A DNA stretch of 64,000 nucleotides from Ensifer oleiphilus (lineage in GTDB: Bacteria > Pseudomonadota > Alphaproteobacteria > Rhizobiales > Rhizobiaceae): assembly GCF_013371465.1 (NCBI RefSeq), contig NZ_JABWDU010000010.1:124001-188000 (forward strand), in the 5' to 3' direction. A program made the translations under genes and the position numbers. Below, piece by piece: positions 27,223-36,665 of this stretch. Each line of letters starts with the position of its first letter. The first letter of the stretch is position 1. A model generated the notes under the pieces. The model saw only the letters and a list, made by a program, of their open reading frames with translations, was not told the DNA's origin and did no database searches.

Positions 27223-28779
27223 GTGGCAAACAAAGCTGGACGGCCGAACATACTTCTTATTACGTGCGACCAATGGCGCGGCGATAGCCTGTCCGCAGTT
27301 GGCCATCCCGTCGTAAGAACGCCCAATGCCGATGCGTTGGGCCAAGAGGGCGTGCTGTTTCAGCGGCACTATGCGGGCACCGCACCCTGCTCACCGGCGC
27401 GTGCTTGCCTCTACACCGGCCTCTACCAGATGAACAATCGTGTCTGCCGCAACGGCACGCCTCTCGACGACCGCCACGACAACATTGCCCGCGCTGCGCG
27501 CAGAGTGGGCTATGACCCAACGCTTTTCGGCTATACGGATGTTTCGCCCGACCCGCGCAACCACGCGTCCGCCGACCCGTTTCTGCGCACCTATGAGGGA
27601 GTTCTGCCCGGCTTCACCACCCGCCAGCTTTTGCCCGAGCATCAGAAGGCCTGGCTATCCTGGCTGGTGGCACGGGGCATCGATTCCAGCGCCGGCTTCC
27701 CCGCTATCCATCGGCCGGTTGCATCAGATGCGCCCGAGGTCAGTATTGCCGTTCCCGCCTACTCCAAGGAAGAGACACCCACGGCTTTCCTTGCCGGCGA
27801 ATTCCTGCGCTGGCTGGGTGAGCAGGATGAAGGCGAGCCTTGGTTCGCCCACGTCTCGTTCCTCAGCCCGCATCCGCCGTTCATCGTGCCAGAGCCGTTC
27901 AACACGATGTACGACCCGTCAGAAGGGCCAGGCTATCATCGCGCTTCCACGGTCGACGCGGAGAAGGCACACCACCCTTTCCTCGCCTATCAGCTCGAGC
28001 ACAACCAGAACAAGTCGGGATTCATTCCTGGCGCTGTCGGCAAGGTCGCCGACTGGACCGAGGACGAATTTCGCAAGATCCGCGTCCTCTACTACGGCAT
28101 GATATCGGAGGTCGATACTCAGCTCGGTCGCATGTGGAAAGGCATAAAGGACAAAGGCGCCTGGGACGATACCATCATCATCCTCACCTCGGACCATGCG
28201 GAGATGATGGGCGACCACTTCATGCTCGGAAAGGGCGGGTGGTTCGACGGCAGCTACCACATCCCCCTCATCATCAAAGCGCCCGGGCACGCTCAGGCTG
28301 CTGGCACGAAAGTCGATCGCTTCACCAGTGCGGTGGACATTATGCCAACCTTGCTCGACCTTATCGGGGGCAAGGCCCTGCCGCATCTCGATGGCCAGTC
28401 GCTGAAGCCCTTCCTCGAGAACGCAGAACCCGATACCTGGCGCGACGCCGCGTTCTGGGAATACGACTTCCGCTCGATTGCCAAGGGGGCAGCCGAGGCC
28501 CATTTCGGCTTGGACTCACGTGCCCTCAACCTGGCTGTGGTCCGCACCGAGACGGTCAAATACGTGCACTTCGGCGCCGGGCTGCCGCCATTGCTCTACG
28601 ATCTCGCCAATGATCCTGGCGAGACGTGCAACCTCGCCAACGACCCAGCCTGGCTGTCCGTTCGGCTCGAATGCGCAGAGCGGCTCCTAGCCTGGCGCGC
28701 GCGGCATCTGGACCAGTCGCTGGCCCTGTCGGAACTGACAGACGCCGGCGCAGTCGGCCATCTGGCCCGTCTGCCCTGA
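27223..28779 (+). CDS. Sulfatase-family hydrolase, phosphonate-monoesterase-like
   Basis: A 518-residue alkaline-phosphatase-superfamily enzyme. The start is GTG with AGAGAG upstream. Cys56 in CSPAR is the site matured to formylglycine by a separate enzyme; metal ligands are CDQWRGDS at residue 15 and TSDHAEMMGDH near 325. From memory, the run TGLYQMNNRVCRNGTPLDDRHDN...ARRVGYDPTLFGYTDVSPDPR and the tail FGAGLPPLLYDLANDPGETCNLANDP follow the Rhizobium phosphonate monoester hydrolase (PMH) closely, more than arylsulfatases or choline sulfatase. So phosphonate or phosphate esters are likely substrates. It lies beside phosphonate catabolism genes. No signal peptide is seen, so it is cytoplasmic. 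Confidence 0.82.
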   Translation: MANKAGRPNILLITCDQWRGDSLSAVGHPVVRTPNADALGQEGVLFQRHYAGTAPCSPARACLYTGLYQMNNRVCRNGTPLDDRHDNIARAARRVGYDPTLFGYTDVSPDPRNHASADPFLRTYEGVLPGFTTRQLLPEHQKAWLSWLVARGIDSSAGFPAIHRPVASDAPEVSIAVPAYSKEETPTAFLAGEFLRWLGEQDEGEPWFAHVSFLSPHPPFIVPEPFNTMYDPSEGPGYHRASTVDAEKAHHPFLAYQLEHNQNKSGFIPGAVGKVADWTEDEFRKIRVLYYGMISEVDTQLGRMWKGIKDKGAWDDTIIILTSDHAEMMGDHFMLGKGGWFDGSYHIPLIIKAPGHAQAAGTKVDRFTSAVDIMPTLLDLIGGKALPHLDGQSLKPFLENAEPDTWRDAAFWEYDFRSIAKGAAEAHFGLDSRALNLAVVRTETVKYVHFGAGLPPLLYDLANDPGETCNLANDPAWLSVRLECAERLLAWRARHLDQSLALSELTDAGAVGHLARLP

Positions 28780-29015
28780 TTGGCCACCACCCCAGGCGGA
28801 CGTCTGAAACGCCGCGCGGTGGACGGCCGCATCGTCGGCATGACCACAAGTAGCGATTTCGGATACACCGTCGGCGCTTCGCTCGTCTTCGGATATCTCA
28901 ATGGCGATGACATGGCGCTCCGTGAAATCGAAGTCGAAGGTTCGGCCGCCGCTGTAGGGCGACAATCGTCGAACGCTGCGCCTATGATCCGTCCGGCGGG
29001 CGCATCCGCCCGTAG
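28780..29015 (+). pseudogene. Frameshifted tail of a GcvT-domain dehydrogenase
   Basis: Directly after the sulfatase stop, the frame reads LKRRAVDGRIVGMTTSSDFGYTVGASLVFGY, then ALREIEVEG. After a one-base shift it continues FGRRCRATIVERCAYDPSGGRIRP and stops at 29013-29015. This is the C-terminal folate-domain end of a dimethylglycine/sarcosine-dehydrogenase-like protein, aligning with the end of the intact gene at 29449-31899 (RFPATVHLSPAYDPKGLRVKV), which runs on the opposite strand. Only about 75 codons survive. The following stretch to 29448 shows no gene I can support. Confidence 0.75.
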
Positions 29016-29448
29016 AACAGGTCACGTGCGGGCCGGCGCCACGGATGGCAACACCGCCCTTCCCGGCGCAGGCTGGTCCTCATCATTGGGCTGCTGCCAA
29101 AGCGGCAGCCCACAGGCTAGTTTGGCAATCTGAGGACGACGAAGAGACTTGCTTCGTCGCCGCGACGACGGTGAAAAAGCACTTCTACCGCGCCGATCCA
29201 TCGTTGCCGCCACCGCGAATGGCCCTGTCGTGCTCTGAATTGCTGTATGTTTCCAGCGAAGGCGCCGCAGCCAGCGATTTGGCTCATGCCGAGCGCCACG
29301 ATACCGATGGTGTCCTTCGTGGCGTGCGCAGTCCGGCTCAGCACTTCTTCCGGAGCCTCGCGTCTCCATCGATGGTGGGATGCCGCGCCGGCGGCAATCC
29401 CTTCGACTCTTCACGTCGATACCAAGGCATGGACGGCTTCGGTTAGCT

Positions 29449-31899
29449 CTACACCTTCACCCTCAGACCTTTCGGGTCATACGCGGGGGAAAGATGCACC
29501 GTTGCAGGGAACCGATCTCCGGCCAGTTCAACCTCGAAACGGCCGGCTTCCAGGAACGCCCGGTCCACGCCTGCAGGATTGTCGACAAGCGCGAGGGCAA
29601 CGGAGCGGCCGAGCGTATGTGCGTAGGCGGCCGAGCGGACTTCCCCGATCGGCTGGCCATCACGCAGGATCAGTTCGCCGCCCCAAAGCATCGGCAAAGG
29701 ATCGTCCACGGTGAATTGCACGATACGCTTGGACGACGTTCCCTTAGCCTTTGCCGCCACGAGCGCATCCCGGCCGATGAAACCATCAGGCTTGTCGAGC
29801 GACACGGCAAAGCCGAGACCGGCCTCATAAGGCGTGATATCCGGCGTCAGCTCGCGGCTCCAGGCGCGATATCCCTTTTCCAGTCGCATTGCCTCCAGCG
29901 CGTAGTAGCCGCAATCGGTCAGCTCGAAATCGCGCCCGACCTCGTGCAGCGCCTCGTAGACGCCGACGGCGAATTCCGTCGGCACGATCAGTTCCCAGCC
30001 GAGTTCGCCGACATAGGTCATGCGGTTGGCGTAGGCCGTGGCGTAGCCGATATCGATTTCGCGGATCGTGGCAAAGGGGAAGCCTTCGTTGGAAAGGTCG
30101 GCAGAGGTCAGACGGCTGAGAATATCGCGGGACTTCGGCCCCATCAGCGCCAGGACCGAATAGGCCGAGGTCACGTCGGTTAGCGTCACATGGGCGTCTT
30201 TCGGCAGGTTCTTGCGGATCCAGTCCGCGTCGTGCACCGCTTGCGCCGAACCGGTGACGAGAAGAAAGCGGTCGGTCGCAAGACGCATGACCGTCAGGTC
30301 GCTCTCGTAGCCGCCGCGACCGTTCAGGAGCCCGGTATAGATGGACCGGCCGATGGCAACGTCGATATCGGCGGCGCAAATGCGGTTGAGGGCGGATGCG
30401 GCATCGCGACCTTGGACGAGCAGTTTGGCAAAGGAGGTCTGATCGAAGATGCCGGCCGCCTCGCGTGTCGCCTTCATCTCGCGCTTGACCGCCTCGTGCC
30501 AGTTCTGCCGGCCGAAGGCATAGTCCGTGACCGGCTTTTCGCCGTCGGCCGCAAACCAGTTGGCGCGCTCCCAGCCCATCTTCGAACCGAAGCAGGCGCC
30601 CTTGGCCGCAAGCCGGTCATAGAGCGGCGACCGGCGGAAGGGCCGCGCCGTATCCAGCTCGCGGTTGGGCCAGGGCATGGCGTAGTGCAGCCCGAGCGTC
30701 TCCTTGACGCGGTCATGCAGCCAGCGCGGATTGTTGTTGAAGTTTGCAAAGCGTCGGATATCGACCGGCCAGAGGTCCATGGTCGGCGCGCCGTTGACGA
30801 TCCATTCGGCCAGCGCCCGGCCGGCGCCCCCGGCACTGGCAATGCCCATCGAGTTGAAGCCGGTGCCGACGTAGAAATTCTTCAGCTCCGGCGCCTCGCC
30901 AAGCATGAAGTTGTTGTCGGGGGTGAAGCTTTCAGGCCCATTGTAAAACTTCTTCACTTCTGCTGTCGCCAGCTGCGGCACGCGCTGCAGGGCGCTCTGC
31001 ATCAGGATTTCGAACTGGTCCCAGTCGTCGGGCAGCAAGGCGAATTCGAAATCGTCGGGAATGCCCTTCATGCCCCAGGGTTTCGCCTCAGGCTCGAAAC
31101 CGCCCATGACCAGGCCCCCTACCTCTTCCTTGAAGTAGATATAGCCGTCGGGATCGCGCATGACCGGCAGGTCCGGATGCACGCCTTCGATCCTGCCAGT
31201 GACGATGTACATGTGCTCGGCAGAATGCAGCGGCACCGAGACGCCGCACATCTGCCCGACCTTGCGCGCCCATTGGCCGGCGCAATTGACGACGATCTCG
31301 GCTGAGATCCTACCCTGGTCAGTCTCGACGGCGGTCACGACGCCACCGGCAACAGAAATCCCGGTGACGCGGACGCGCTCGATGATGCGAGCACCGCGGT
31401 TGCGCGCGCCCTTTGCCAGCGACTGGGTCAGGTCGGTCGGGTTGGCCTTGCCGTCGCCGGGCAGCCATACGGCGCCTGCCAGATCGTCGATCGCCATCAC
31501 CGGCCAGAGATCCTGAGCCTCCTTCGGCGAGATCACCTCGATCGCGACGCCCTGGGCGCGGGCGGATGCGGCAGTCCGCTTCAGCACCGTCATGCGATCG
31601 GCAGACCTTGCCACCGAAACGGAACCGCAGTTCTTCCAGCCGGTCGCAAGCCCAGTTTCTGCCTCCAGCTCGCTATAGAGCTGGGTCGAATATTTGATGA
31701 GGCTCGTCATGTTGGCATGGCTTCGCAACTGGCCGACAAGGCCCGCCGCGTGCCAGGTGGTGCCGCCGCTCAACTGCCCCTGCTCCAGGAGTACGACATC
31801 CGTCCAGCCGAGCTTGGTCAGATGATAGGCGACCGAACAACCGATAATGCCGCCACCAATGATGACGACCTGTGCCTGCGTTGGAAAATTCTGCGCCAT
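29449..31899 (-). CDS. Dimethylglycine/sarcosine dehydrogenase (FAD plus GcvT domains)
   Basis: An 816-residue enzyme oxidising an N-methyl amine and passing the C1 unit to tetrahydrofolate. The N-terminal DAO domain has the FAD-binding VVIIGGGIIGCSVAYHL and SGGTTWHAAGL, whose His is the covalent-flavin position in this family. The C-terminal half (from about residue 430) is a GcvT-like aminomethyltransferase domain with LALMGPKSRDILSRL and YALEAMRLEKGYRAW. The start MAQNFPTQAQ has GGGAGG upstream; the open frame extends 12 codons earlier. Length fits dimethylglycine dehydrogenase. A DeoR-type regulator lies 88 bp upstream on the same strand and a GlxA-type regulator beyond. N-methylated AEP oxidation is an untested alternative given the neighbours. 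Confidence 0.85.
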   Translation of the reverse strand: MAQNFPTQAQVVIIGGGIIGCSVAYHLTKLGWTDVVLLEQGQLSGGTTWHAAGLVGQLRSHANMTSLIKYSTQLYSELEAETGLATGWKNCGSVSVARSADRMTVLKRTAASARAQGVAIEVISPKEAQDLWPVMAIDDLAGAVWLPGDGKANPTDLTQSLAKGARNRGARIIERVRVTGISVAGGVVTAVETDQGRISAEIVVNCAGQWARKVGQMCGVSVPLHSAEHMYIVTGRIEGVHPDLPVMRDPDGYIYFKEEVGGLVMGGFEPEAKPWGMKGIPDDFEFALLPDDWDQFEILMQSALQRVPQLATAEVKKFYNGPESFTPDNNFMLGEAPELKNFYVGTGFNSMGIASAGGAGRALAEWIVNGAPTMDLWPVDIRRFANFNNNPRWLHDRVKETLGLHYAMPWPNRELDTARPFRRSPLYDRLAAKGACFGSKMGWERANWFAADGEKPVTDYAFGRQNWHEAVKREMKATREAAGIFDQTSFAKLLVQGRDAASALNRICAADIDVAIGRSIYTGLLNGRGGYESDLTVMRLATDRFLLVTGSAQAVHDADWIRKNLPKDAHVTLTDVTSAYSVLALMGPKSRDILSRLTSADLSNEGFPFATIREIDIGYATAYANRMTYVGELGWELIVPTEFAVGVYEALHEVGRDFELTDCGYYALEAMRLEKGYRAWSRELTPDITPYEAGLGFAVSLDKPDGFIGRDALVAAKAKGTSSKRIVQFTVDDPLPMLWGGELILRDGQPIGEVRSAAYAHTLGRSVALALVDNPAGVDRAFLEAGRFEVELAGDRFPATVHLSPAYDPKGLRVKV

Positions 31900-31987
31900 G
31901 AAGCAACCTCCCGAAACCATGGAAGGCCACAGCATAACAACAGGAGAGCGGATAACAAGACAAAATGTTACAAAAAATTACATTCGA

Positions 31988-32788
31988 TCACTCTGCGACA
32001 ATCACGGCGGGGCCCTTGCGCTTCAGCGCCTCACATATCGCCTCCTGTGGGCGCCGGTCGACGATCACTCCGGCTGCAAGTTCGAATCTTGGAATCCGCA
32101 GCGGTGTCAGCCGGCCGAACTTCGAGCTGTCGAGCACGAAATATGCCTTGCCCGCTGTCGCTACCATGCGCGAGCGCTGCTCGGCGCCGTTGCGGGTAAA
32201 GTCCGTCACGTCACCATCAGGAGACAATCCGCCGCCACCGAGGAACGCAACATCCACCCGGAAGTGGCTGATTGCCTCCAACGCGTCGATACCGACGGCC
32301 GCCTCTTCCGCCGGATCGATCTCGCCTCCGAGCATATGCACCCGCACCTGCGGCTGGCGGCACATCTGCAGCGCTATCGACAGCGAAGTTGTACAAATCG
32401 TTAGATCTTTCCGGTCCGCCAGCGCATGTGCCACAGCAAGCGTGGTGGTCCCCGAATCGAGAAACACCACCATGCCGTCGCGCACGAGAGCCGCCGCCGC
32501 CCGGCCGATCGATGCCTTAGCCGCCGCGTTCTCACCTCGTCTTTCGGTGAAGGCCGCTTCGGTCGGCTCAAACAACGTCGCCCCGCCGTGGACGAGCTCA
32601 AGCTGCCCACGGTCCGCCAGTTGCTTCAGGTCGCGGCGGATCGTCTGCCGCGATACATCGAAGTGGACGGCAAGCTCGGTAATGCTGACGGTGCCATCCG
32701 CAGCCAGGCGGCGGAGGATTTCGCCATGGCGGCGGGGAGCGAGGGCGCGAGCGCTTTGACTATCTGACATGTCGCTATCTGCGACCAT
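31988..32788 (-). CDS. DeoR/GlpR-family regulator
   Basis: A 266-residue repressor. The start MVADSDMSDSQ has AAGG six bases upstream. The N-terminal helix-turn-helix is HGEILRRLAADGTVSITELAVHFDVSRQTIRRDLKQL. The C-terminal DeoR sensor domain shows VVFLDSGTTTLAVAHAL and VAFLGGGGLSPDGDVTDF, which normally binds a phosphorylated sugar or polyol. It precedes the dehydrogenase gene on the same strand and is divergent from the GlxA-type gene. The effector is unknown. Confidence 0.88.
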   Translation of the reverse strand: MVADSDMSDSQSARALAPRRHGEILRRLAADGTVSITELAVHFDVSRQTIRRDLKQLADRGQLELVHGGATLFEPTEAAFTERRGENAAAKASIGRAAAALVRDGMVVFLDSGTTTLAVAHALADRKDLTICTTSLSIALQMCRQPQVRVHMLGGEIDPAEEAAVGIDALEAISHFRVDVAFLGGGGLSPDGDVTDFTRNGAEQRSRMVATAGKAYFVLDSSKFGRLTPLRIPRFELAAGVIVDRRPQEAICEALKRKGPAVIVAE

Positions 32789-32980
32789 TTCTGGCCTTTT
32801 GACAAGATGCGCATCTCGGGACCTGCCACCATCTTGATTGCTTCGTATTTCGCGCAGGGAAGCCTGCCACATCGCACGGTCGCGCAAAATCGCGCACTGA
32901 TAAGTCCATTTATGTTGCATAATGTAACTATTATTTGCATCATGTGCCGAGCGCTGATGAACTCAAAAGGAGGCAGAGCA

Positions 32981-34030
32981 GTGCAAAAGGCATGCGCACA
33001 AGGTCGCCGGTTTACCTTCTACCTTCTCGACGGCTACACCCAGCACGCATTCAGCTCAGCGCTCGAGCCGCTGCGGCTCGCCAATGCCGTGATGGGCCGG
33101 CCCTACTACAGCTGGCGACTGCTGACACGCGACGGCCAACCGGCGCGGTCAAGCTGCGGAATGCGCATGGCGGCCGATGGCGCGCTCGCCTCGGAGCAGG
33201 ACGGACTGCAGGAGCTAGATCGTCCTCACATGACCGTTGTCTGCGGCGGCAGTGCTGTTCCTCCGGCGGACGGAAAGGCCGAAGGCTGGCTGCGGATGTC
33301 GCGGCGAGGCCGGGTCCCCATCGCCGGGCTCGCAGGCGGCCTCTACAGCCTTGCGCGCTCCGGCGTGCTCGACGGGCGTCGCTGTGCCGTCCATTGGGAA
33401 CACTTTCCTGATTTCTCCGAGCGGTTCTTCGAAACGAAAGCCCGCCAGACGGCATTCGAGATCGACGGTGAACTCTATACCTGCGCCGGCGGCAATGCCC
33501 CGTTCGACATGTTCCTGCGCATCGTCGAAGACGACCTTGGCCGCGACGTGGCAAACCGCGTTTGCGAAGTGGCGCTGTCGGAGCGGGTGCGCGAGGCCGG
33601 AGAACGCCAGCGGCTGCCGCTTCAGACCCGCGTCGGCATCGACAACCGACTGCTGATCGACATCATCGAGCAGATGGAGGCGAACATAGCCGAACCATTG
33701 AAACTGGCCGAAATGACCCCATCGACGGGCCTTTCGCGCCGTCAGGTCGAACGCCTGTTCAAGCGGGAGATGGGGCGCTCTCCCAAACGCTACTATCTCC
33801 AGATGCGGTTGGAGCGCGCGAACCTGTTTCTCGTCAATTCAACGCTTCCGGTCTTCGAGATCGCGGTGGCCTGCGGATTTTCCTCGGCTTCGCATTTCTC
33901 CCGGACCTACAGGGAGATATATGGCTGCACGCCGCAGCACACGCGTACGGCAGAACTGGAGCGCCGCCGCCTGCCTTCGGACGGCAAGGAAATGGGCCGG
34001 ACGGTCCTGCAGGAGCGTCGCGTCGCCTGA
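32981..34030 (+). CDS. GlxA-family AraC-type transcriptional regulator
   Basis: A 349-residue regulator with an N-terminal DJ-1/PfpI-like domain (FTFYLLDGYTQHAFSSALEPLRLAN) and a C-terminal AraC domain with two helix-turn-helix units (LKLAEMTPSTGLSRRQVERLFKREMGRSPKRYYL, then PVFEIAVACGFSSASHFSRTYREIYG). The start is set at GTG 32981 because AAAGGAGG lies seven bases before it; earlier ATGs in the frame lack a site. Relatives of this architecture (GbdR) activate glycine betaine, dimethylglycine and carnitine catabolism, which fits the divergent dehydrogenase gene cluster and the Rieske remnant at 37803. Confidence 0.87.
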   Translation: MQKACAQGRRFTFYLLDGYTQHAFSSALEPLRLANAVMGRPYYSWRLLTRDGQPARSSCGMRMAADGALASEQDGLQELDRPHMTVVCGGSAVPPADGKAEGWLRMSRRGRVPIAGLAGGLYSLARSGVLDGRRCAVHWEHFPDFSERFFETKARQTAFEIDGELYTCAGGNAPFDMFLRIVEDDLGRDVANRVCEVALSERVREAGERQRLPLQTRVGIDNRLLIDIIEQMEANIAEPLKLAEMTPSTGLSRRQVERLFKREMGRSPKRYYLQMRLERANLFLVNSTLPVFEIAVACGFSSASHFSRTYREIYGCTPQHTRTAELERRRLPSDGKEMGRTVLQERRVA

Positions 34031-34118
34031 TATCCGGCGTCGACACCGCATCCGACGCATCACAATCGACCGCTGCCATGTCCTTGGGCAGAGGCGAGAG
34101 ACGACATGCAAGGATAGA

Positions 34119-35129
34119 TCAAACGAACAGGACGTTACGTTCCTGTGCACGCAGGCGTGGGTCGTGCGACCGGATTGTCACAGGCCGACCTTCCAGGAGT
34201 TCGAAGCAACGGGCCAGCGTCTCCTGCGAAAGCCGATGCATCGCCTCGCCGGTGAAGAATGCCAGGTGCGGAAAGAGGATAACGTCGGGACGTCCGAAGA
34301 GGGCGCTGAGGGCATGGCCTTCTTTCGCCAGCGGTTCCTGGCCATAGACGTCCAGCGCGACGCCTCCGAGACGGCCTGCCAGCACCGCTTCGACCAGCGC
34401 CGCCTCGTCGATGAGCGCTCCGCGTGAAACGTTGACCAGCACTGCCGAAGATTTCATGCAGGCAAGCTCCGCCCTGCCGATCAGATGACGCGTCGACGCG
34501 TTCAAGACGGTGTGCAGCGAAACGAAAGCGCTTTGCCGCAGCATCGCGTGAAGATCGTCGACCTTCTCGATTCCGTATCCTGCCATTACCGACGCATCGA
34601 CATGCGGGTCGTAGCCGAGAACACGCGCCCGGAACCCGGCGCCCGCCATGCGCGCCATTCTACGGCCGATCCTTCCGGTTCCGACCAACCCGATGGTCGC
34701 GCCCGCGATATCGCGTCCGAGCCAACGCCGTTCGGGCCAGATCCAGCCGTCGCGCTCCATGGCCCGACCGACCTCCGGCAGGCGCCGGGCAAGCGCGATC
34801 ATCAGCGCAAAGGCGCCTTCGGCGACGGTCTCCTCAGCGTAGTCTGGCACGTTGACGACAGGTATGCCGCGGGCCATAGCGGCCGATATGTCGATTGCGT
34901 CGATACCGACGCCATATTTGACAATGCCCCTCAGGCGCTTTGACTTAGCGACTATTGCGGCAGTGATCGGTGTGTAGCACGTCAACAGCAGATCGGCGTC
35001 CGCCGCCTCGCGCATCAGCGCGTCCTGCGAAACGCCGTCGGGCAAAGTGACGAGGTCCACGCCGCGCGCCCGAAGCCCAACTTCGATTTCCGGACATTCG
35101 ATTTCCTGGTCCGTCCGAACGGCTTTCAT
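34119..35129 (-). CDS. D-2-hydroxyacid dehydrogenase
   Basis: A 336-residue NAD-dependent D-isomer-specific 2-hydroxyacid dehydrogenase. The start MKAVRTDQEIECPEIE has AGGAG upstream; an ATG 33 bases earlier is weaker. The cofactor motif GLVGTGRIGRRMA is near residue 140. The catalytic set is visible as NVSRGALIDEAAL (Arg), GGVALDVYGQEP (Glu) and FPHLAFFTGEA (His). It lies 34 bp downstream of the PLP enzyme gene and is probably co-transcribed. It may reduce a 2-oxo or phosphonopyruvate-type product, but no substrate can be read from the sequence. Confidence 0.85.
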   Translation of the reverse strand: MKAVRTDQEIECPEIEVGLRARGVDLVTLPDGVSQDALMREAADADLLLTCYTPITAAIVAKSKRLRGIVKYGVGIDAIDISAAMARGIPVVNVPDYAEETVAEGAFALMIALARRLPEVGRAMERDGWIWPERRWLGRDIAGATIGLVGTGRIGRRMARMAGAGFRARVLGYDPHVDASVMAGYGIEKVDDLHAMLRQSAFVSLHTVLNASTRHLIGRAELACMKSSAVLVNVSRGALIDEAALVEAVLAGRLGGVALDVYGQEPLAKEGHALSALFGRPDVILFPHLAFFTGEAMHRLSQETLARCFELLEGRPVTIRSHDPRLRAQERNVLFV

Positions 35130-35163
35130 TGCATTGCTCCTGATGCGTCCCATAGCGGTCAAT

Positions 35164-36525
35164 TCAACCCGCCAGGATCGATTGCTCGACGATCGCCAGT
35201 GCCCGGTCGAGCTCCTGGCGCGAGATCACCAGGGGTGGCGAGAGCGTCATGACGTTCCCCCCGCTGATCTTCAGGCTCAACCCCGCCTCCAGGCAGCGAT
35301 AATAGGCGCGTTCGGCCAGCGCATTGTCGGGCGCAAAGTCTGTGCGGTCGCGAACGATCTCGACACCGAAGAGCAGGCCGCGGCCGCGGACATCGCCAAT
35401 GGCCGCGCAGCGTTCGCCGAATGCGCTGAGCCGCTCCATCGCATAGCTCCCGAGTTCCGCTGCCCTCTCCGCAAGGCCCTCCTCGATGATGATCGAAATG
35501 GTGGTCAGTGCCGCGCGCGTCGTCACCGGGTTCTTTTCATGCGTGTAGTGGCCGATGGCATAGTCGCCCGCTACGTCGAGATCGCGCCGGGCGACCACGC
35601 TGGCGATCGGCAGGATACCGCCGCCGAGTGCCTTGCCGAGTACGAGTATATCGGGGACGACGTCGTCATGGTCGCAGGCGAAAAAGCGCCCGGTTTTGCC
35701 GAGCCCCGTCGGAATTTCGTCGAAAATCAGCAGGGTTCCGTGCCGATCGCAAGCCTCGCGTACCTGTTTCCAGAAGCCCGGCGCCGGCGGATTGGGCGTT
35801 GCCCGCATTGGCTCGGCAACCAGCGCGGCAAAATCGCCTTCGCGGGCCAGCACATAGGAGACCATGCTGGCGCAGGCGCGGGCAGAAGCTTCGAGCGTGT
35901 CCTGGCCATAGGCGCAATGGCGGCTGGCCCAGGGCGCGACGTGTTCGGCGCCCGGCAGCAGCGGTCCGGCGATCCCGGAGCGGAAGGTGGCCTCACCGCC
36001 GACGCTCGATGCGCCGAAACCGGCACCGTGGAAGGCATCCCAAAAGGAGAGAGTTTTGAAGCGGCCTGTCGCAGCGCGCGCCAGTCGCAGTGCGACCTCG
36101 ATCGCATCGGAACCGCCGGTGGTGAACAGCACCTTGCCGAGATCGCCTGGCGCCAGTCGGCCCAACGTTTCTGCAAGCTCGACGGCGGGTTCGCAGGTGA
36201 AACGGCGCGGCGCGAAACACAAGTCGTCGATCTGGGCCTTGATCGCCTGTTTCAGCCGTGGATGCCCGTAGCCGATATGGTGAACGCTGTTACCGTGGAA
36301 GTCCATGTAGCGGCGGCCGGCGGTATCCTCGATCCATATGCCTTCCGCCTTGGCGATGGCCGTCAGGCAAGGGCTGGAAAGGCTCTGGTGGAGAAACGCA
36401 TCTGCGTCCCGCTCCACCAGGGATCTCGTCCGCGCATCGTTCGCCCGAGCGTTCCACGTTCCCCTGGCTGCCGTGGTGTTGGCTTCGCCCTCCGTGTGAA
36501 CCAGTGCGGATGCTGTGGCTCTCAT
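35164..36525 (-). CDS. pbfA: Class III PLP enzyme, (R)-1-hydroxy-AEP ammonia-lyase-like (PbfA)
   Basis: A 453-residue fold-type I class III aminotransferase-like protein. The start MRATASALVHTEGE has GGAG five bases upstream. The Lys in DILVLGKALGGG is the PLP-binding residue, preceded by LLIFDEIPTGLGKTG. The stretch MDFHGNSVHHIGYGHPRLKQAI...KTLSFWDAFHGAGFGASSVGGEATFRSGIAGPLLPGAEHV resembles, from memory, PbfA. PbfA eliminates ammonia from (R)-1-hydroxy-2-aminoethylphosphonate to give phosphonoacetaldehyde, the substrate of PhnY encoded further along. A general 4-aminobutyrate or acetylornithine aminotransferase is less consistent with the location next to phn genes and a LysR regulator of the phn-linked type. 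Confidence 0.7.
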   Translation of the reverse strand: MRATASALVHTEGEANTTAARGTWNARANDARTRSLVERDADAFLHQSLSSPCLTAIAKAEGIWIEDTAGRRYMDFHGNSVHHIGYGHPRLKQAIKAQIDDLCFAPRRFTCEPAVELAETLGRLAPGDLGKVLFTTGGSDAIEVALRLARAATGRFKTLSFWDAFHGAGFGASSVGGEATFRSGIAGPLLPGAEHVAPWASRHCAYGQDTLEASARACASMVSYVLAREGDFAALVAEPMRATPNPPAPGFWKQVREACDRHGTLLIFDEIPTGLGKTGRFFACDHDDVVPDILVLGKALGGGILPIASVVARRDLDVAGDYAIGHYTHEKNPVTTRAALTTISIIIEEGLAERAAELGSYAMERLSAFGERCAAIGDVRGRGLLFGVEIVRDRTDFAPDNALAERAYYRCLEAGLSLKISGGNVMTLSPPLVISRQELDRALAIVEQSILAG

Positions 36526-36564
36526 CTTCTCTCCGATCGACGCGATATCGTGCTTGGACGCGTA

Positions 36565-36581
36565 ACCTATCGCACCTATCG
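36565..36581. promoter_or_regulatory. Tandem octamer in the pbfA-LysR divergent region
   Basis: ACCTATCG occurs twice (36565-36572 and 36574-36581), a direct repeat with a 9-bp period. It is about 40 bp upstream of the pbfA start and 85 bp from the divergent LysR gene. It could be part of a regulator site or promoter spacing. No matching pair was found before the other phn genes. Confidence 0.35.
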
Positions 36582-36665
36582 GAAGAGGAACAAAATCGAT
36601 ATTATAGCGACGAATTAAGATTCTCTCGATACAAGGAAATCTCACACCAACGGTCTCGTCCTCTC

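Noticed and set aside
29016-29448. Small open frames on both strands after the GcvT remnant
   Set aside because: No motif, no ribosome binding site and overlapping frames on both strands; probably decayed DNA.
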